Numbered from the stretch's first letter, positions 9,351 through 20,197 are shown. The stretch is DNA of 64,000 nucleotides from Rhizobium leguminosarum (GCF_001679785.1 NZ_CP016286.1:1550001-1614000); one strand, 5' to 3'. Notes: generated by a model from the letters alone, not told the origin. Program-made: numbers and translations.

Positions 9351-9785
9351 TCAGTAATTCTTCATAGCGAGATGCGGCATGCCACCGTCAAGAAATTCCG
9401 CGCCATAGGCGACGAAGCCGAAACGCTCGTAGAGCGGCAGCTTGTCCGCCTGCGCGGTCAGATAGAAGCGGTTGTTGCAGGCGCCGCGATGCAGGTCTAT
9501 CGCTCGCCCGATCATTGCGGCTGCAATGCCCTGGCCGCGCCATTGGCCGGCAACCGCAACCCGGCCGATCTTCACATGTTCCTCGGCGTAGATGACCCGC
9601 AGCGTGCCGGAGACCTCGCCCGCCGTGACGGCGACGAGATGATGGGCGTTGAGATCGTCGGCATCGAATTCCTCGGCTTCGGGAACCTTCTGCTCATGCA
9701 CGAAAACGGCGCGTCGCAGCCGGAAGGCCTCATTGCAGAGCGTACTGAAAACCGGGACACTGAGGATCGCCGTTTCCATCACCAT
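9351..9785 (-). CDS. GNAT family N-acetyltransferase
   Basis: A 144-residue protein of the ElaA-like GNAT type. RRAVFVHEQKVPEAEEFD is typical of the first half, and RVAVAGQWRGQGIAAAMI contains the acetyl-CoA-binding R/QxxGxG/A motif. LYERFGF closes the fold. The substrate is unknown. The start MVMETAIL follows GAGGGAGGCAAGG. It is upstream of, and probably co-transcribed with, the methyltransferase gene, which hints at two protein-modifying enzymes made together; that is an inference. Confidence 0.85.
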   Translation of the reverse strand: MVMETAILSVPVFSTLCNEAFRLRRAVFVHEQKVPEAEEFDADDLNAHHLVAVTAGEVSGTLRVIYAEEHVKIGRVAVAGQWRGQGIAAAMIGRAIDLHRGACNNRFYLTAQADKLPLYERFGFVAYGAEFLDGGMPHLAMKNY

Positions 9786-9850
9786 CCTTGCCTCCCTCGG
9801 GGATACGGCCCAAAGCCCTCCGCCAGACCAGCGAAGGGCTGCCGGCAAAA

Positions 9851-11806
9851 TCAGCCGGGCTTCTTCTTTGAAAACTTGTTCTTCGGTGCGGCGCCGCCCT
9901 TACCCTCATATTTGGGGGCCTCGGATCTGGGGCCTTCGAATTTCGGCTTGTCGGACTTCGGGCCATCGAAAGGGGGGTTGCCCGGCTTCTTGCTCCAGGG
10001 TTTGCTATCCCGTCTTTCCCCGCCGCTATTGTCGGCTGCAGCATAACCGCCGCCCGGACCCTTGCCGAACTTGTTCTTCGGCCGCTCGCCGCGGAACGAA
10101 TCATCCGGCCGCTCGTCACGGGATGGCTTGCCGGCATAGGGTTTTGGCGCAGGCGCCCGGCTGAAGTCCGGCGTGCCGGAAAGCCTGGTCACGCGGATAC
10201 CGCGTTCGAGCGCCTTGTTCGGACCGATCGCCGCCAGGAAGCTTTCGGCGCTCGCCGCGGCGATCTCCACAAAAGTTTCCTCGGGCTGCATCTTGATCGC
10301 GCCGATCTCGCGCTTTGTCACATTGCCGTTGCGGCAGAGCATCGGGATTAGCCAGCGCGGCTCGGCATTCTGCTTGCGTCCGACCGAGACGGAGAACCAG
10401 ACGCTGGCGCCGAAATCTTCGCGCGGACCCTTCTGCGCCGGCTCGTACGGCTCGGCATTGTCGCGGCGCTTGCGGCTGCGCTCGTCCTGTACGGTGACCT
10501 CGAGCAGATCCTCTGGCGCCGAGTGATTGGTGCGGTAAAGACGTAAGAAAGCCGCGGCAAGCTTTTCGGCGCCGTGGCTGGCGAGAAGTTGCTGTACCAG
10601 CCCCTGCTCTTCCTCCTGCGGCGTTTCGTTGAAGATCGGATCGGCGAGCAGCCGCTCGTCGTCGCGCTCACTTACTTCCTCGGCCGAAGGCGGGCGCGCC
10701 CAGGCAGCCGAAATACCGGCATTCTCGAGCAGGCGTTCCGCCTTGCGCCGTGCATTCAGCGGCACGATCATGGCGCTGATGCCCTTGCGTCCGGCCCGGC
10801 CGGTGCGGCCGCTGCGGTGCAGCAGCGTGTCCGGATTGGTCGGCAGGTCGGCATGGATGACGAGATCGAGCCCCGGCAGGTCGATGCCGCGGGCGGCAAC
10901 GTCGGTCGCGATGCAGACACGGGCGCGCCCGTCGCGCATCGCCTGCAGCGCGTGGGTGCGCTCGTTCTGCGTCAGCTCGCCGGACAGCGCCACGACGGCG
11001 AAATTGCGGTTGTTGAAGCGTGCCGTCAGATGATTGACGGCAGCGCGCGTCGAGCAGAAGACGATGGCATTGGTCGCCTCGTAATAGCGCAGCACGTTGA
11101 TGATCGCATTCTCGCGGTCGCTCGGGGCGACCATCAGTGCGCGATATTCGATGTCGATATGCTGTTTTTCCTCGGCCGCAGTGCTGATGCGCACAGCATC
11201 GCGCTGGTAGCTCTTGGCAAGCTTGGCAATCGCCGCCGGCACCGTTGCCGAAAACATCAGCGTCCGGCGTTCGTCCGGCGCCGCATCGAGGATGAATTCG
11301 AGATCCTCCCGGAAGCCGAGATCGAGCATCTCGTCGGCCTCGTCGAGCACGGCGGCTTTCAGTTCCGACATGTCGAGCGCCCTGCGGCGAATATGGTCGC
11401 AAAGCCGGCCGGGCGTGCCGACGACGATATGGGCTCCGCGTTCGAGCGAGCGGCGTTCGCTGCGGATGTCCATGCCGCCGACGCAACTGACGATCACCGC
11501 GCCCGTCATCTCAAAGAGCCAGTCGAGCTCGCGCTTGACCTGCAAGGCAAGCTCGCGCGTCGGGGCGATGACGAGGGCGAGCGGAGCGCCGGCATTGCCG
11601 AAGCGCTCCCTGCCATCAAGCAGCGTCGGCGCCAGCGCCAGACCGAAGGCGACAGTCTTGCCGGAGCCGGTCTGGGCCGAGACCAGCGCGTCGGAAGCGG
11701 CGAGCGCCGGATCGAGCATCGCCTTCTGCACCGGAGTGAGTTCGGCGTAACCGCGCTTCTGCAACGCCTTGGCGATCGCCGGAACGACGCCGTTAAATTC
11801 TGTCAT
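9851..11806 (-). CDS. DEAD-box RNA helicase
   Basis: A 651-residue helicase. Visible motifs: Q-motif region ELTPVQKAML, Walker A AQTGSGKT (44-51), PTRELALQV, VGTPGRL, DEAD, SAT, then in the second RecA domain VALSGELTQ, ATDVAARGIDLPGLDLVI and HRSGRTGRAG. A DbpA/CsdA-like RNA-binding domain follows (about 480-560), then a low-complexity basic tail of PK, EGP and KFSKK repeats suited to RNA binding. It probably acts in ribosome assembly or cold-shock mRNA unwinding. Whether it is the CsdA/DeaD orthologue cannot be settled from sequence alone. Confidence 0.93.
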   Translation of the reverse strand: MTEFNGVVPAIAKALQKRGYAELTPVQKAMLDPALAASDALVSAQTGSGKTVAFGLALAPTLLDGRERFGNAGAPLALVIAPTRELALQVKRELDWLFEMTGAVIVSCVGGMDIRSERRSLERGAHIVVGTPGRLCDHIRRRALDMSELKAAVLDEADEMLDLGFREDLEFILDAAPDERRTLMFSATVPAAIAKLAKSYQRDAVRISTAAEEKQHIDIEYRALMVAPSDRENAIINVLRYYEATNAIVFCSTRAAVNHLTARFNNRNFAVVALSGELTQNERTHALQAMRDGRARVCIATDVAARGIDLPGLDLVIHADLPTNPDTLLHRSGRTGRAGRKGISAMIVPLNARRKAERLLENAGISAAWARPPSAEEVSERDDERLLADPIFNETPQEEEQGLVQQLLASHGAEKLAAAFLRLYRTNHSAPEDLLEVTVQDERSRKRRDNAEPYEPAQKGPREDFGASVWFSVSVGRKQNAEPRWLIPMLCRNGNVTKREIGAIKMQPEETFVEIAAASAESFLAAIGPNKALERGIRVTRLSGTPDFSRAPAPKPYAGKPSRDERPDDSFRGERPKNKFGKGPGGGYAAADNSGGERRDSKPWSKKPGNPPFDGPKSDKPKFEGPRSEAPKYEGKGGAAPKNKFSKKKPG

Positions 11807-11905
11807 GAGTTCGATCTTTCGGAGCTGTCAGGCGCGTTGCTGCGCCATGGCCGGAACCAGCCGGCGGGGTATTTGCGCCGTTCCTAGCCGCTCCCGCGGC
11901 GATTG

Positions 11906-13762
11906 TCAAAGCGTGCGGCTACGCCACAGCCAGGCGTCGATGCGACTTGCTCGGCCGCGCAGCGCCGTTTCCAACGGTCCCTCCATGCGACCGGACTGCG
12001 TGAGCACGCTATCGGGACCGGCGGCGCGGACGATTTCGGCGCTCAGCGCCAGCTCGACGCCGTGGCGGGCGGCCACCTCCATCAGCCGGCTGCCGACATT
12101 GATGGTATCGCCCGCCGCGGTGATCTGCTGCCGGTCGCCGCTGCCCAATCGCGAGGCGACGATCGGGCCGCAATGGGCGCCGACCTTGAAGCCGATCTTC
12201 TTCTGGGCAAAGCCCGCATGCGCTTGAAGCCAGGCCCGGGTGCGCTCGCACAGACTGACGGCGCAGGCGGCAGCGCGGGCGGCGTCGTCATCGGCGGGCT
12301 GCGGCAGGCCAAACAGGATCATCGCCCCGTCGCCCATGAAGCTGGTGATGGCGCCGCCATGGGCGCGCGCCTCCTCGTCGACCAGTTCGAAGAAGCCGCT
12401 CAGCATCTCGCTCACCGCCACCGGCCCGACATTTTCGCTGAGGCCCGTGAAGCCCGAGAGATCGATGAAGATGACGGCGGCGTTCTGGCGCACCGGCGCG
12501 GCGAGGAAGTTCGGATCGCGCGCCAGCCACTCACCGAGCCCAGGCGCCTCGATGCGCTGCAGAAGCGCGCTCTGCTCGGCGAAATGGCGGGCGCGGCCAC
12601 GGTCGAGCCAGAGTTCGGCCGCGCCGAACGCCAGCGCCGGCGGCAGCGCTGCGGCGATCGGCAGCGCCGCACTCAGCCAGTAGCCATGCGCATAGGCCGA
12701 CAGATTGAGCATCGCCCAGACGATCAGCGTCAGCACGATGATGACATAACCTGCCGCACTCCGGCGCCAGGCGACCAGCGACACGAGCACGATCGGCAGT
12801 CCGACGGCGGTGGCGGCATCGATCAGCCGCATCCTGCGGTCGCGCACCATGCCGTCACCGGTAACAAGATGGGTGATCGCCGTCGACATCACCTCGACGC
12901 CGGGCATGACGGGATCGAACGGTGTCGGGAAGACGTCGCCGCCGCCGGTGACAGTCGAACCGATGACGACGATGCGGCCTGCCACCGCATCCGCCGAAAG
13001 CTTGCCATCCAGCGCATCGGCGGCGCTGAAGGTTGCGATGCTGCCGTGCCCGCCATAGAAGGTCACCGGCAGACGCTGGCCGATATCTGTGGGAATACGC
13101 AGCTTTCCGAGCATGATGGCGTCGCGTTCGATGGTGGGATCGACGCCGAGCGCCACCGACGCGGCACGCAGCGGAAAAGCCGGATCTAGCCGGTCTGCGG
13201 CACGCGAGATCAACGGGATGAAGCGTGGCGTGCCGGTCTGGTCGGTTGCGACATTGACGATGCCGACCGCGGCGACCTCGGCAAAGCGGGGAAGCGGCAA
13301 CAGCAGCTGGTTTGCCTCCGGGATGGCGGCAAGCGGATCCTCGGCCGCATCGGTGACCCGCTGACTGCTTTGCGCAAAAGTGGCCGCGGCCGCAATCACG
13401 CTTGGCCCCTGGCGAAGGGCTGATGTCAGCGCGGCATCACCCGCCTCCGGCCCCGGATCGACCAGCAGAATGTCGATCGCCAGGGCCTTCGGCTTCAACG
13501 CGGTGATCGCATTGGCGAGGCGCGCAAGTGTCGCCCGATCGAGCGGATAGCCGTGTGCCCTAGCGGTGCGGTCGTCGATCGCGACGATCGAGACGACGGG
13601 AGGCGGTGTCTTCGCCCCGACGATGGCGCTGCGGATATCGGCAAGCGAGGCCTCCATCCGGTCGAGAAGGCCGCTTCCGGCATGGAGATTGACATAGCCG
13701 AGCGCAGCTCCCCAAACACCGGCGAGCAGCAGCGCGATCACTGTCAGCAGGCGATGGTTCAT
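11906..13762 (-). CDS. CHASE2-domain adenylate/guanylate cyclase homologue
   Basis: A 618-residue membrane sensor. An N-terminal helix (8-24) leads to an extracytoplasmic CHASE2 domain (about 35-310), three closely spaced membrane helices (about 325-400), and a C-terminal class III nucleotide cyclase domain (about 440-600). Both metal-binding aspartates (FIDLSGF, MGDGAM) and the transition-state Asn and Arg (INVGSR) are present. The purine-selecting positions are unusual: ITSFMGD has Ser where Lys is expected, and RQQIT has Gln where Asp or Thr is expected. It starts 5 bases after the FecR gene, forming a two-gene operon. Confidence 0.88.
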   Translation of the reverse strand: MNHRLLTVIALLLAGVWGAALGYVNLHAGSGLLDRMEASLADIRSAIVGAKTPPPVVSIVAIDDRTARAHGYPLDRATLARLANAITALKPKALAIDILLVDPGPEAGDAALTSALRQGPSVIAAAATFAQSSQRVTDAAEDPLAAIPEANQLLLPLPRFAEVAAVGIVNVATDQTGTPRFIPLISRAADRLDPAFPLRAASVALGVDPTIERDAIMLGKLRIPTDIGQRLPVTFYGGHGSIATFSAADALDGKLSADAVAGRIVVIGSTVTGGGDVFPTPFDPVMPGVEVMSTAITHLVTGDGMVRDRRMRLIDAATAVGLPIVLVSLVAWRRSAAGYVIIVLTLIVWAMLNLSAYAHGYWLSAALPIAAALPPALAFGAAELWLDRGRARHFAEQSALLQRIEAPGLGEWLARDPNFLAAPVRQNAAVIFIDLSGFTGLSENVGPVAVSEMLSGFFELVDEEARAHGGAITSFMGDGAMILFGLPQPADDDAARAAACAVSLCERTRAWLQAHAGFAQKKIGFKVGAHCGPIVASRLGSGDRQQITAAGDTINVGSRLMEVAARHGVELALSAEIVRAAGPDSVLTQSGRMEGPLETALRGRASRIDAWLWRSRTL

Positions 13763-13767
13763 GGGAT

Positions 13768-14286
13768 TTATTGGCCGAGACGGGCAAGAAGGGCAGCGGC
13801 GCGCGGCGCCGGCCAGCGACGCACGACGAAGGGTTCGGTTCCGGCGGTAACGTCGACGCCCTCGCCCGGCGACAGCACCACCGGCTCGCCGGCCGAGCGG
13901 CGGACTGCGACGCTGCCTCTGACGACCAGCACCGAGGTCTGGCCGCCTGCGACATCGACAGCCCATTGGGTGCCGCGCACAGCCGCGATCGCCTGCGGCG
14001 TCACGACCTGGAAACCACCGGCGTGCTGGGTGTTATCGACATCGACGAGAATGGCCTTGCGGCGCAGCGATGCCGAATCGGGGCTGCCGTCACGGTTGCG
14101 GTCGACGAGGCTGTAGGCCGCGCCGGCCTCTGCCGTCACCGTCACGCCGCCCGGACAACTGAGTACCTGGCGGGCGCCGGCATCACGCGATACCGTGCAG
14201 CCCGCAGACTGCGCAAAGGCCGCCCCATGCGGAATGAGGCCGGCAGCGAGTGCGGCGGCAAAAAGGCTGCGAAACGTCGTATTCAT
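13768..14286 (-). CDS. FecR-domain periplasmic protein
   Basis: A 172-residue protein with a signal peptide (residues 1-26, ending GAAFA-QS) and a FecR domain. TPQAIAAVRGTQWAVDV, the VRGSVAV strand and the LSPGEGVDV strand are characteristic. FecR domains usually sit in the periplasm and relay signals or bind cell-surface structures. The pairing of a secreted FecR protein with a CHASE2 cyclase recurs in proteobacteria, so this protein is probably a partner or ligand presenter for the CHASE2 sensor encoded immediately downstream. Confidence 0.85.
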   Translation of the reverse strand: MNTTFRSLFAAALAAGLIPHGAAFAQSAGCTVSRDAGARQVLSCPGGVTVTAEAGAAYSLVDRNRDGSPDSASLRRKAILVDVDNTQHAGGFQVVTPQAIAAVRGTQWAVDVAGGQTSVLVVRGSVAVRRSAGEPVVLSPGEGVDVTAGTEPFVVRRWPAPRAAALLARLGQ

Positions 14287-14438
14287 GGAAAGTCCCCTTG
14301 ACCGTGCGGAACAGCTCTTTTCGAAAGCGCCCGCCAACCGTCTTCTTCCCAACCGTCTTCTAATGTGAAGCATGATAGCCGAATTCAAATATTTCCCTAG
14401 ACCAAAAAAGCAAATCGTCGCAATCGCCGGCGGAATTC

Positions 14439-15584
14439 TTACGCTCTATTATCCGTTTCAGGCACCGGTCCGGTATAACGCGCCCGCGGCCGAATCAATT
14501 CGCCGCTGTCGATCTGTTCCATTGCATGGGCAAGCCAACCGACTGAACGGGCAAGCGAGAAAATGATGATCGGCGCCTCCCTTGGGAGACTGAAGGCGGC
14601 GGCCATTGCGGCAAGCGCAAAATCGACGTTGACCTTCTCGCCGACCATCTCCTCGCCCACTTCCCGGACCTCGGCAAATTGCGGCGGCAGGGGGAAGTGC
14701 GACAGCAGCGCCAAGGCCCTGACATCGCCATCGGGATAGAGCGGATGGCCGAAGGCCGACAGGCGATTGCCCTGGGCAAGCGTAAGGCGGATCGCCTGCT
14801 CCGCCCCAAGGGTGGAAGCGGTCTCCATCAAGGCGCCGACGCCCTGCCAGGCAGCGCCGTGCAGCGGCCCTGTCAGCGTCGCCAGACCGGACAGCACGGT
14901 GGCCGAAAGGGCTGCACCCGCCGACGCCGTGACCCGCGCCGCAAAGGCTGAGGCGTTGAGTTCGTGATCGGCAAGCAGTACCAGCGCGCGGCGCAGGCAA
15001 TCGGCAGCATGCGGCCGCTGCCAGCTTGCCGCAAGCCTGAGATGCAGCGGCCGGTCGGAAGGCCCAGGCGCCAGAGCATCGGCGACCGTGTCGAGAACCC
15101 CGCTTGCTTCACGCCGAAGTGCTGCCTGAGAGCGGCCGAGCGACGGCAGATCCGATGTCACCCGCCCTGCCAGCGCCAGGAATGCCGCCTGAAGCGACGG
15201 AGAGGCATGTCCGGTCCCGCTGCCGGAGGAGAGTGGCTCCGCGCCGTTCCAGAGCAGTGCCGCCGTCTGCTCGAGCGTCGCGACTTCTGCGAAACCGGCC
15301 GCATCCTTTCCGCGATAGAAAAGCCGTCCGCCGATGATGGTCGAGATTGCCGAGGACAGAACTGGATCGCCCCAGCGGATCGCCTCGGCGGCGACCGTTT
15401 CGGTCTTGCGGCGGCCGGCATGGCGTTCGGCAAGCCGCTGTACGTCGGCAGCCTGGTAGAGGCTGCGGCGCGGGTCGGCGGGATCGGGCCTGGCGCGGAT
15501 GCGCCCGCGACTGACATTTGCATAAAGCGTCTGCGGCTTGGTCTTCAGCGCCTGCAGCGCCTCCTCGGCGGTCAGCCAAGACAT
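14439..15584 (-). CDS. Citrate synthase family protein with N-terminal HTH
   Basis: A 381-residue protein. Residues 1-60 form a MerR/excisionase-like helix-turn-helix (MSWLTAEEALQAL, TLYANVSRGRIRAR, SLYQAADVQRLAER). The rest is a citrate synthase fold with the catalytic His in GPLHGAA, the second His in FGHPLY and the Asp in VNVDFALA. It would condense an acyl-CoA with oxaloacetate; citrate versus 2-methylcitrate cannot be decided. The DNA-binding domain suggests a regulatory role. It is transcribed away from a second citrate synthase gene across an 83-base region full of palindromes. Start chosen from GAGGTTCCG before MSWL. Confidence 0.85.
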   Translation of the reverse strand: MSWLTAEEALQALKTKPQTLYANVSRGRIRARPDPADPRRSLYQAADVQRLAERHAGRRKTETVAAEAIRWGDPVLSSAISTIIGGRLFYRGKDAAGFAEVATLEQTAALLWNGAEPLSSGSGTGHASPSLQAAFLALAGRVTSDLPSLGRSQAALRREASGVLDTVADALAPGPSDRPLHLRLAASWQRPHAADCLRRALVLLADHELNASAFAARVTASAGAALSATVLSGLATLTGPLHGAAWQGVGALMETASTLGAEQAIRLTLAQGNRLSAFGHPLYPDGDVRALALLSHFPLPPQFAEVREVGEEMVGEKVNVDFALAAMAAAFSLPREAPIIIFSLARSVGWLAHAMEQIDSGELIRPRARYTGPVPETDNRA

Positions 15585-15596
15585 CGGAACCTCATG

Positions 15597-15626
15597 TTGA
15601 TCAATTGCGTCAAGATTGACGTCAAT
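15597..15626. promoter_or_regulatory. Candidate operator: three TTG..CAA palindromes
   Basis: Within 30 bases of the divergent intergenic region lie TTGATCAA (15597-15604), TTGCGTCAA (15605-15613) and the perfect 12-base palindrome ATTGACGTCAAT (15615-15626). Such phased TTG..CAA half-sites are typical of a dimeric regulator. The HTH-containing citrate synthase, whose gene starts 13 bases away, is an obvious candidate ligand. This is an inference from position and symmetry. Confidence 0.5.
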
Positions 15627-15667
15627 GAAACTAGGTCGGATCATCCGGACCGTAAAGGAGAAACAAC

Positions 15668-16756
15668 ATGAAAAACGGCTTGGAAGATGTCATTGCTGCC
15701 GAAACGCTGCTTTCGGATGTCGATGGCGAAGCGGGGCGACTGATCATCCGCGGCGTGTCGCTGGATCACCTGGTTGCAGACGGCACCTATGAAGGCGTCG
15801 CCGCCCTATTGCTCGATGGGCTGATGGAAAAAAGCTTCGACGAAGCGGAATTGCGCGACTGGTTGGCGCAGGAGCGAACGAGGATTTTCGGCCATATCAA
15901 GGCCGCCGATGCCGCCCTGCTCGCTTTGCCTCCTATTGATGCGATGCGGGCGTTGATCGCCCGCCTGCCCGACGGCGAGGATTTCGATACCGCTCTCAGC
16001 CTTCTGGCGGCGCCCGCAGTTTTCCTGCCGGCGATCCTTCGCAAGCAACGCGGCAAAAGACCGATCGCGCCGGACGCCTCGCTGCCGCAGGCGGCCGATA
16101 TCCTGCGCATGCTGACCGGAAAATTGCCGACCAGGGAGCAGACAGCGGCACTCGACACCTATCTCGTGACGATATCAGACCATGGCCTCAATGCCTCGAC
16201 CTTCGCATCGCGCGTTATCGCCTCGACGCAGGCCGGCCTCACCTCTTCGGTGCTCGCCGCACTGAGCGCGCTGAAAGGGCCGCTGCATGGCGGCGCGCCC
16301 GGTCCCGTGCTCGACATGCTGGATGCGATCGGCACGGCGGAGAATGCTCACCCGTGGCTCGAGGAAGCACTCGACCGCGGGGAAAGGCTGATGGGTTTCG
16401 GCCACCGTATCTATCGCGTCCGCGATCCGCGCGCCGATGCGCTGAAGGGGGCGCTGAAGCCGCTGATATCAACCGGCCAGGTGAACGGCGCCCGTGGTGC
16501 TTTGGCGGAAGCCGTGGAGGTCGCTGCATTGGCGATCCTGAAGGCGCGCAAGCCGAACCGGCCGCTTGACGTCAATGTCGAGTTTTATACCGCGCTGCTG
16601 CTCGAAGCGCTCGCCTTTCCGCGTGAGGCCTTCACCGGCGTCTTCGCGATCGGCCGCACCGTCGGATGGCTGGCGCATGCGCGCGAACAGACGCTCGACG
16701 GCCGGCTGATCCGGCCGCGCTCGGTCTATATCGGGCCCCTCCCGGCGGCTGCGTGA
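15668..16756 (+). CDS. Citrate synthase family protein (second paralogue)
   Basis: A 362-residue citrate synthase-fold protein without the HTH domain. GPLHGGAPGPVLDML and MGFGHRIYRVRDPRADAL carry the two catalytic histidines. At the position of the catalytic aspartate it reads VNVEFYTALLL, giving Glu instead of Asp. EQTLDGRLIRPRSVYIGP is the conserved C-terminus. It has a clear AAAGGAG ribosome-binding site before ATG. Divergent from and paralogous to the gene at 14439-15584, it may form a mixed enzyme with it. It is probably not the main TCA gltA, which is normally about 430 residues. Confidence 0.85.
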   Translation: MKNGLEDVIAAETLLSDVDGEAGRLIIRGVSLDHLVADGTYEGVAALLLDGLMEKSFDEAELRDWLAQERTRIFGHIKAADAALLALPPIDAMRALIARLPDGEDFDTALSLLAAPAVFLPAILRKQRGKRPIAPDASLPQAADILRMLTGKLPTREQTAALDTYLVTISDHGLNASTFASRVIASTQAGLTSSVLAALSALKGPLHGGAPGPVLDMLDAIGTAENAHPWLEEALDRGERLMGFGHRIYRVRDPRADALKGALKPLISTGQVNGARGALAEAVEVAALAILKARKPNRPLDVNVEFYTALLLEALAFPREAFTGVFAIGRTVGWLAHAREQTLDGRLIRPRSVYIGPLPAAA

Positions 16757-16775
16757 AAGTGGAAGGGGGATTTAT

Positions 16776-16803
16776 CCAGATCGCGCATAACCGCGCGATC
16801 TGG
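16776..16803. terminator. Hairpin between convergent genes
   Basis: An 11-bp perfect stem, CCAGATCGCGC / GCGCGATCTGG, with a 6-base loop. It lies between the convergent citrate synthase and pyrG stops. There is no T-run, so it is a likely mRNA-end or processing hairpin rather than a classic terminator. Confidence 0.5.
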
Positions 16804-16814
16804 AGCCGAACTCG

Positions 16815-18569
<1,755 letters not shown>

Positions 18570-18586
18570 TTATGTCGAAGACCGGC

Positions 18587-19108
18587 TTACTGTCCCGTCG
18601 GGACGCCGGAGGGCTGAGCCGGTGCCGGCGCGGCCGGAGCTGCGGGCGTTGCCGGGGCAGTCGTTGCCGGAGCGGTCGTTGAAGGCGCGGTGGCCGCCGG
18701 GGCCTGAGCACCAGTTGCAGGCGCCTGAGCGGCGGGAGCCTGCGGTGCGGGTGCTGCCGCGCCGCTGCTCGGAACGCCGTTGCCGGCCGGCGGGGTTGCC
18801 GGAGCCTGCGCGCCGCCGAGCGAATCGAGAATACCGTTACCCTGGCCGCCTGTTGCCGGAATGCGGTCGAGAATGTCGCTCGGTCGGCCCTCGTAACGCG
18901 TCAGGATGCCGAGGCCGAGCGAGGTCAGGAAAAACAGGGTCGCAAGGATCGCGGTCGTGCGCGTCAGCGCATTGGCCGTGCCGCGGGCCGACATGAAGCC
19001 GGAACCGCCGCCGATGCCGAGGCCGCCGCCTTCCGAGCGCTGGATGAGCACGACGCCGACAAGGGCGAGCACGATCATGAGATGGATGACAATCAATACG
19101 GTCTGCAT
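18587..19108 (-). CDS. secG: Preprotein translocase subunit SecG
   Basis: A 173-residue protein. The first 80 residues are a normal SecG: helix 1 (IHLMIVLALVGVVLIQRSEG), the conserved GGGLGIGGGSGF loop, then helix 2 (TTAILATLFFLTSLGLGIL). The remaining 90 residues are an unusually long Ala/Pro/Gln-rich low-complexity cytoplasmic or periplasmic tail. Alphaproteobacterial SecG proteins often carry such tails. It assists SecYE in protein export. It lies between tpiA and pyrG. Confidence 0.93.
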   Translation of the reverse strand: MQTVLIVIHLMIVLALVGVVLIQRSEGGGLGIGGGSGFMSARGTANALTRTTAILATLFFLTSLGLGILTRYEGRPSDILDRIPATGGQGNGILDSLGGAQAPATPPAGNGVPSSGAAAPAPQAPAAQAPATGAQAPAATAPSTTAPATTAPATPAAPAAPAPAQPSGVPTGQ

Positions 19109-19239
19109 GGGTCCAGTCCTGCCCGCCTGGAGACGGACATAAGTAAGAATTCTGGCGGCTCTTTACATGAGGCTTTCATCTATTCCAAGCCCTTCAGCCC
19201 GGAATAAACTCGGGAATAAACCCAGGAGTAAAAAATGCC

Positions 19240-20010
19240 TCAGGCGAGCAGCGCCTCATAGGCCCGGTAGATGGCGAGGAAGTCGGCCGCTTTCAAGCTT
19301 GCTCCGCCGATCAGCGCGCCGTCGACATTGGCAATGCCCATCAACTCATGGGCATTGGCCGGCTTGACCGAGCCGCCATAGAGAAGACGCATCTTGCGGC
19401 CTTCGTCGCCGAAGCGAGCCGCAAGCTCTGCCCGCATGAAGGCATGCGCCTTTTCGACATCACCTGATGTCGGCGTCACGCCGGTGCCGATCGCCCAGAT
19501 CGGCTCGTAGGCGATGACTGTGCTCTCAGCGGTGGCGCCGTCCGGAACCGAGGCGGAAAGCTGGCGCTTGATGACGTCGAGCGCCTGGCCTGTCCGGCGC
19601 TCATCCGCGGTCTCGCCGATACAGATGATCGCCGTCAGCCCTGCGGCGAAGGCGGCCTCCGCCTTGGCGCGCACCAGATGATCGGTTTCGGCATGGTCGG
19701 TGCGCCGCTCGGAATGGCCGACGATGACATAGGTGCCGAAACAATCGGCAATCATCTCGGCCGAGATGTCGCCGGTATGCGCACCGGATGGGTTCTGATG
19801 GCAGTCCTGAGCGCCGATCGCCAGCGGGCTGTCGGTGCACAGCGCCGTCGCCACATAGAGCAGCGTCGCCGGCGGGCAGATCAGCGCTTCGACCTTGTCG
19901 GCCAGCGGCGGGCGAACACCCTCGGCGATCGCCTTGATCTGATCCAGGGAGGCACGCATGCCATTCATTTTCCAGTTTCCCGCCACAAGCGGGCGCACAT
20001 CAGGTGTCAT
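19240..20010 (-). CDS. tpiA: Triosephosphate isomerase
   Basis: A 256-residue TIM-barrel enzyme interconverting dihydroxyacetone phosphate and glyceraldehyde 3-phosphate. The catalytic residues are visible: Lys in AGNWKMNG (about residue 14), His in VIVGHSERR and Glu in [13 protein letters not shown]; the phosphate-binding loop is LYGGSVK. The start MTPDVRPL is preferred over an upstream frame extension because it fits the family length. secG follows on the same strand after 131 bases. Confidence 0.97.
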   Translation of the reverse strand: MTPDVRPLVAGNWKMNGMRASLDQIKAIAEGVRPPLADKVEALICPPATLLYVATALCTDSPLAIGAQDCHQNPSGAHTGDISAEMIADCFGTYVIVGHSERRTDHAETDHLVRAKAEAAFAAGLTAIICIGETADERRTGQALDVIKRQLSASVPDGATAESTVIAYEPIWAIGTGVTPTSGDVEKAHAFMRAELAARFGDEGRKMRLLYGGSVKPANAHELMGIANVDGALIGGASLKAADFLAIYRAYEALLA

Positions 20011-20197
20011 GCTGGCCTTCCACGATCTGCTTATGCCTTGGGCAATATCAAAAGCTTGCAGCAAAGAAAAGCATCATGCCCTTGACGTAAGGGGAATCTC
20101 TGCGATCCCGCGCATATTTCTGCCGAAAACCGCCCTTTCGTTATTTTTATGCATGTCGTTATCACAAAAACCGCTGCACACTTTTGCGCGACATGCT

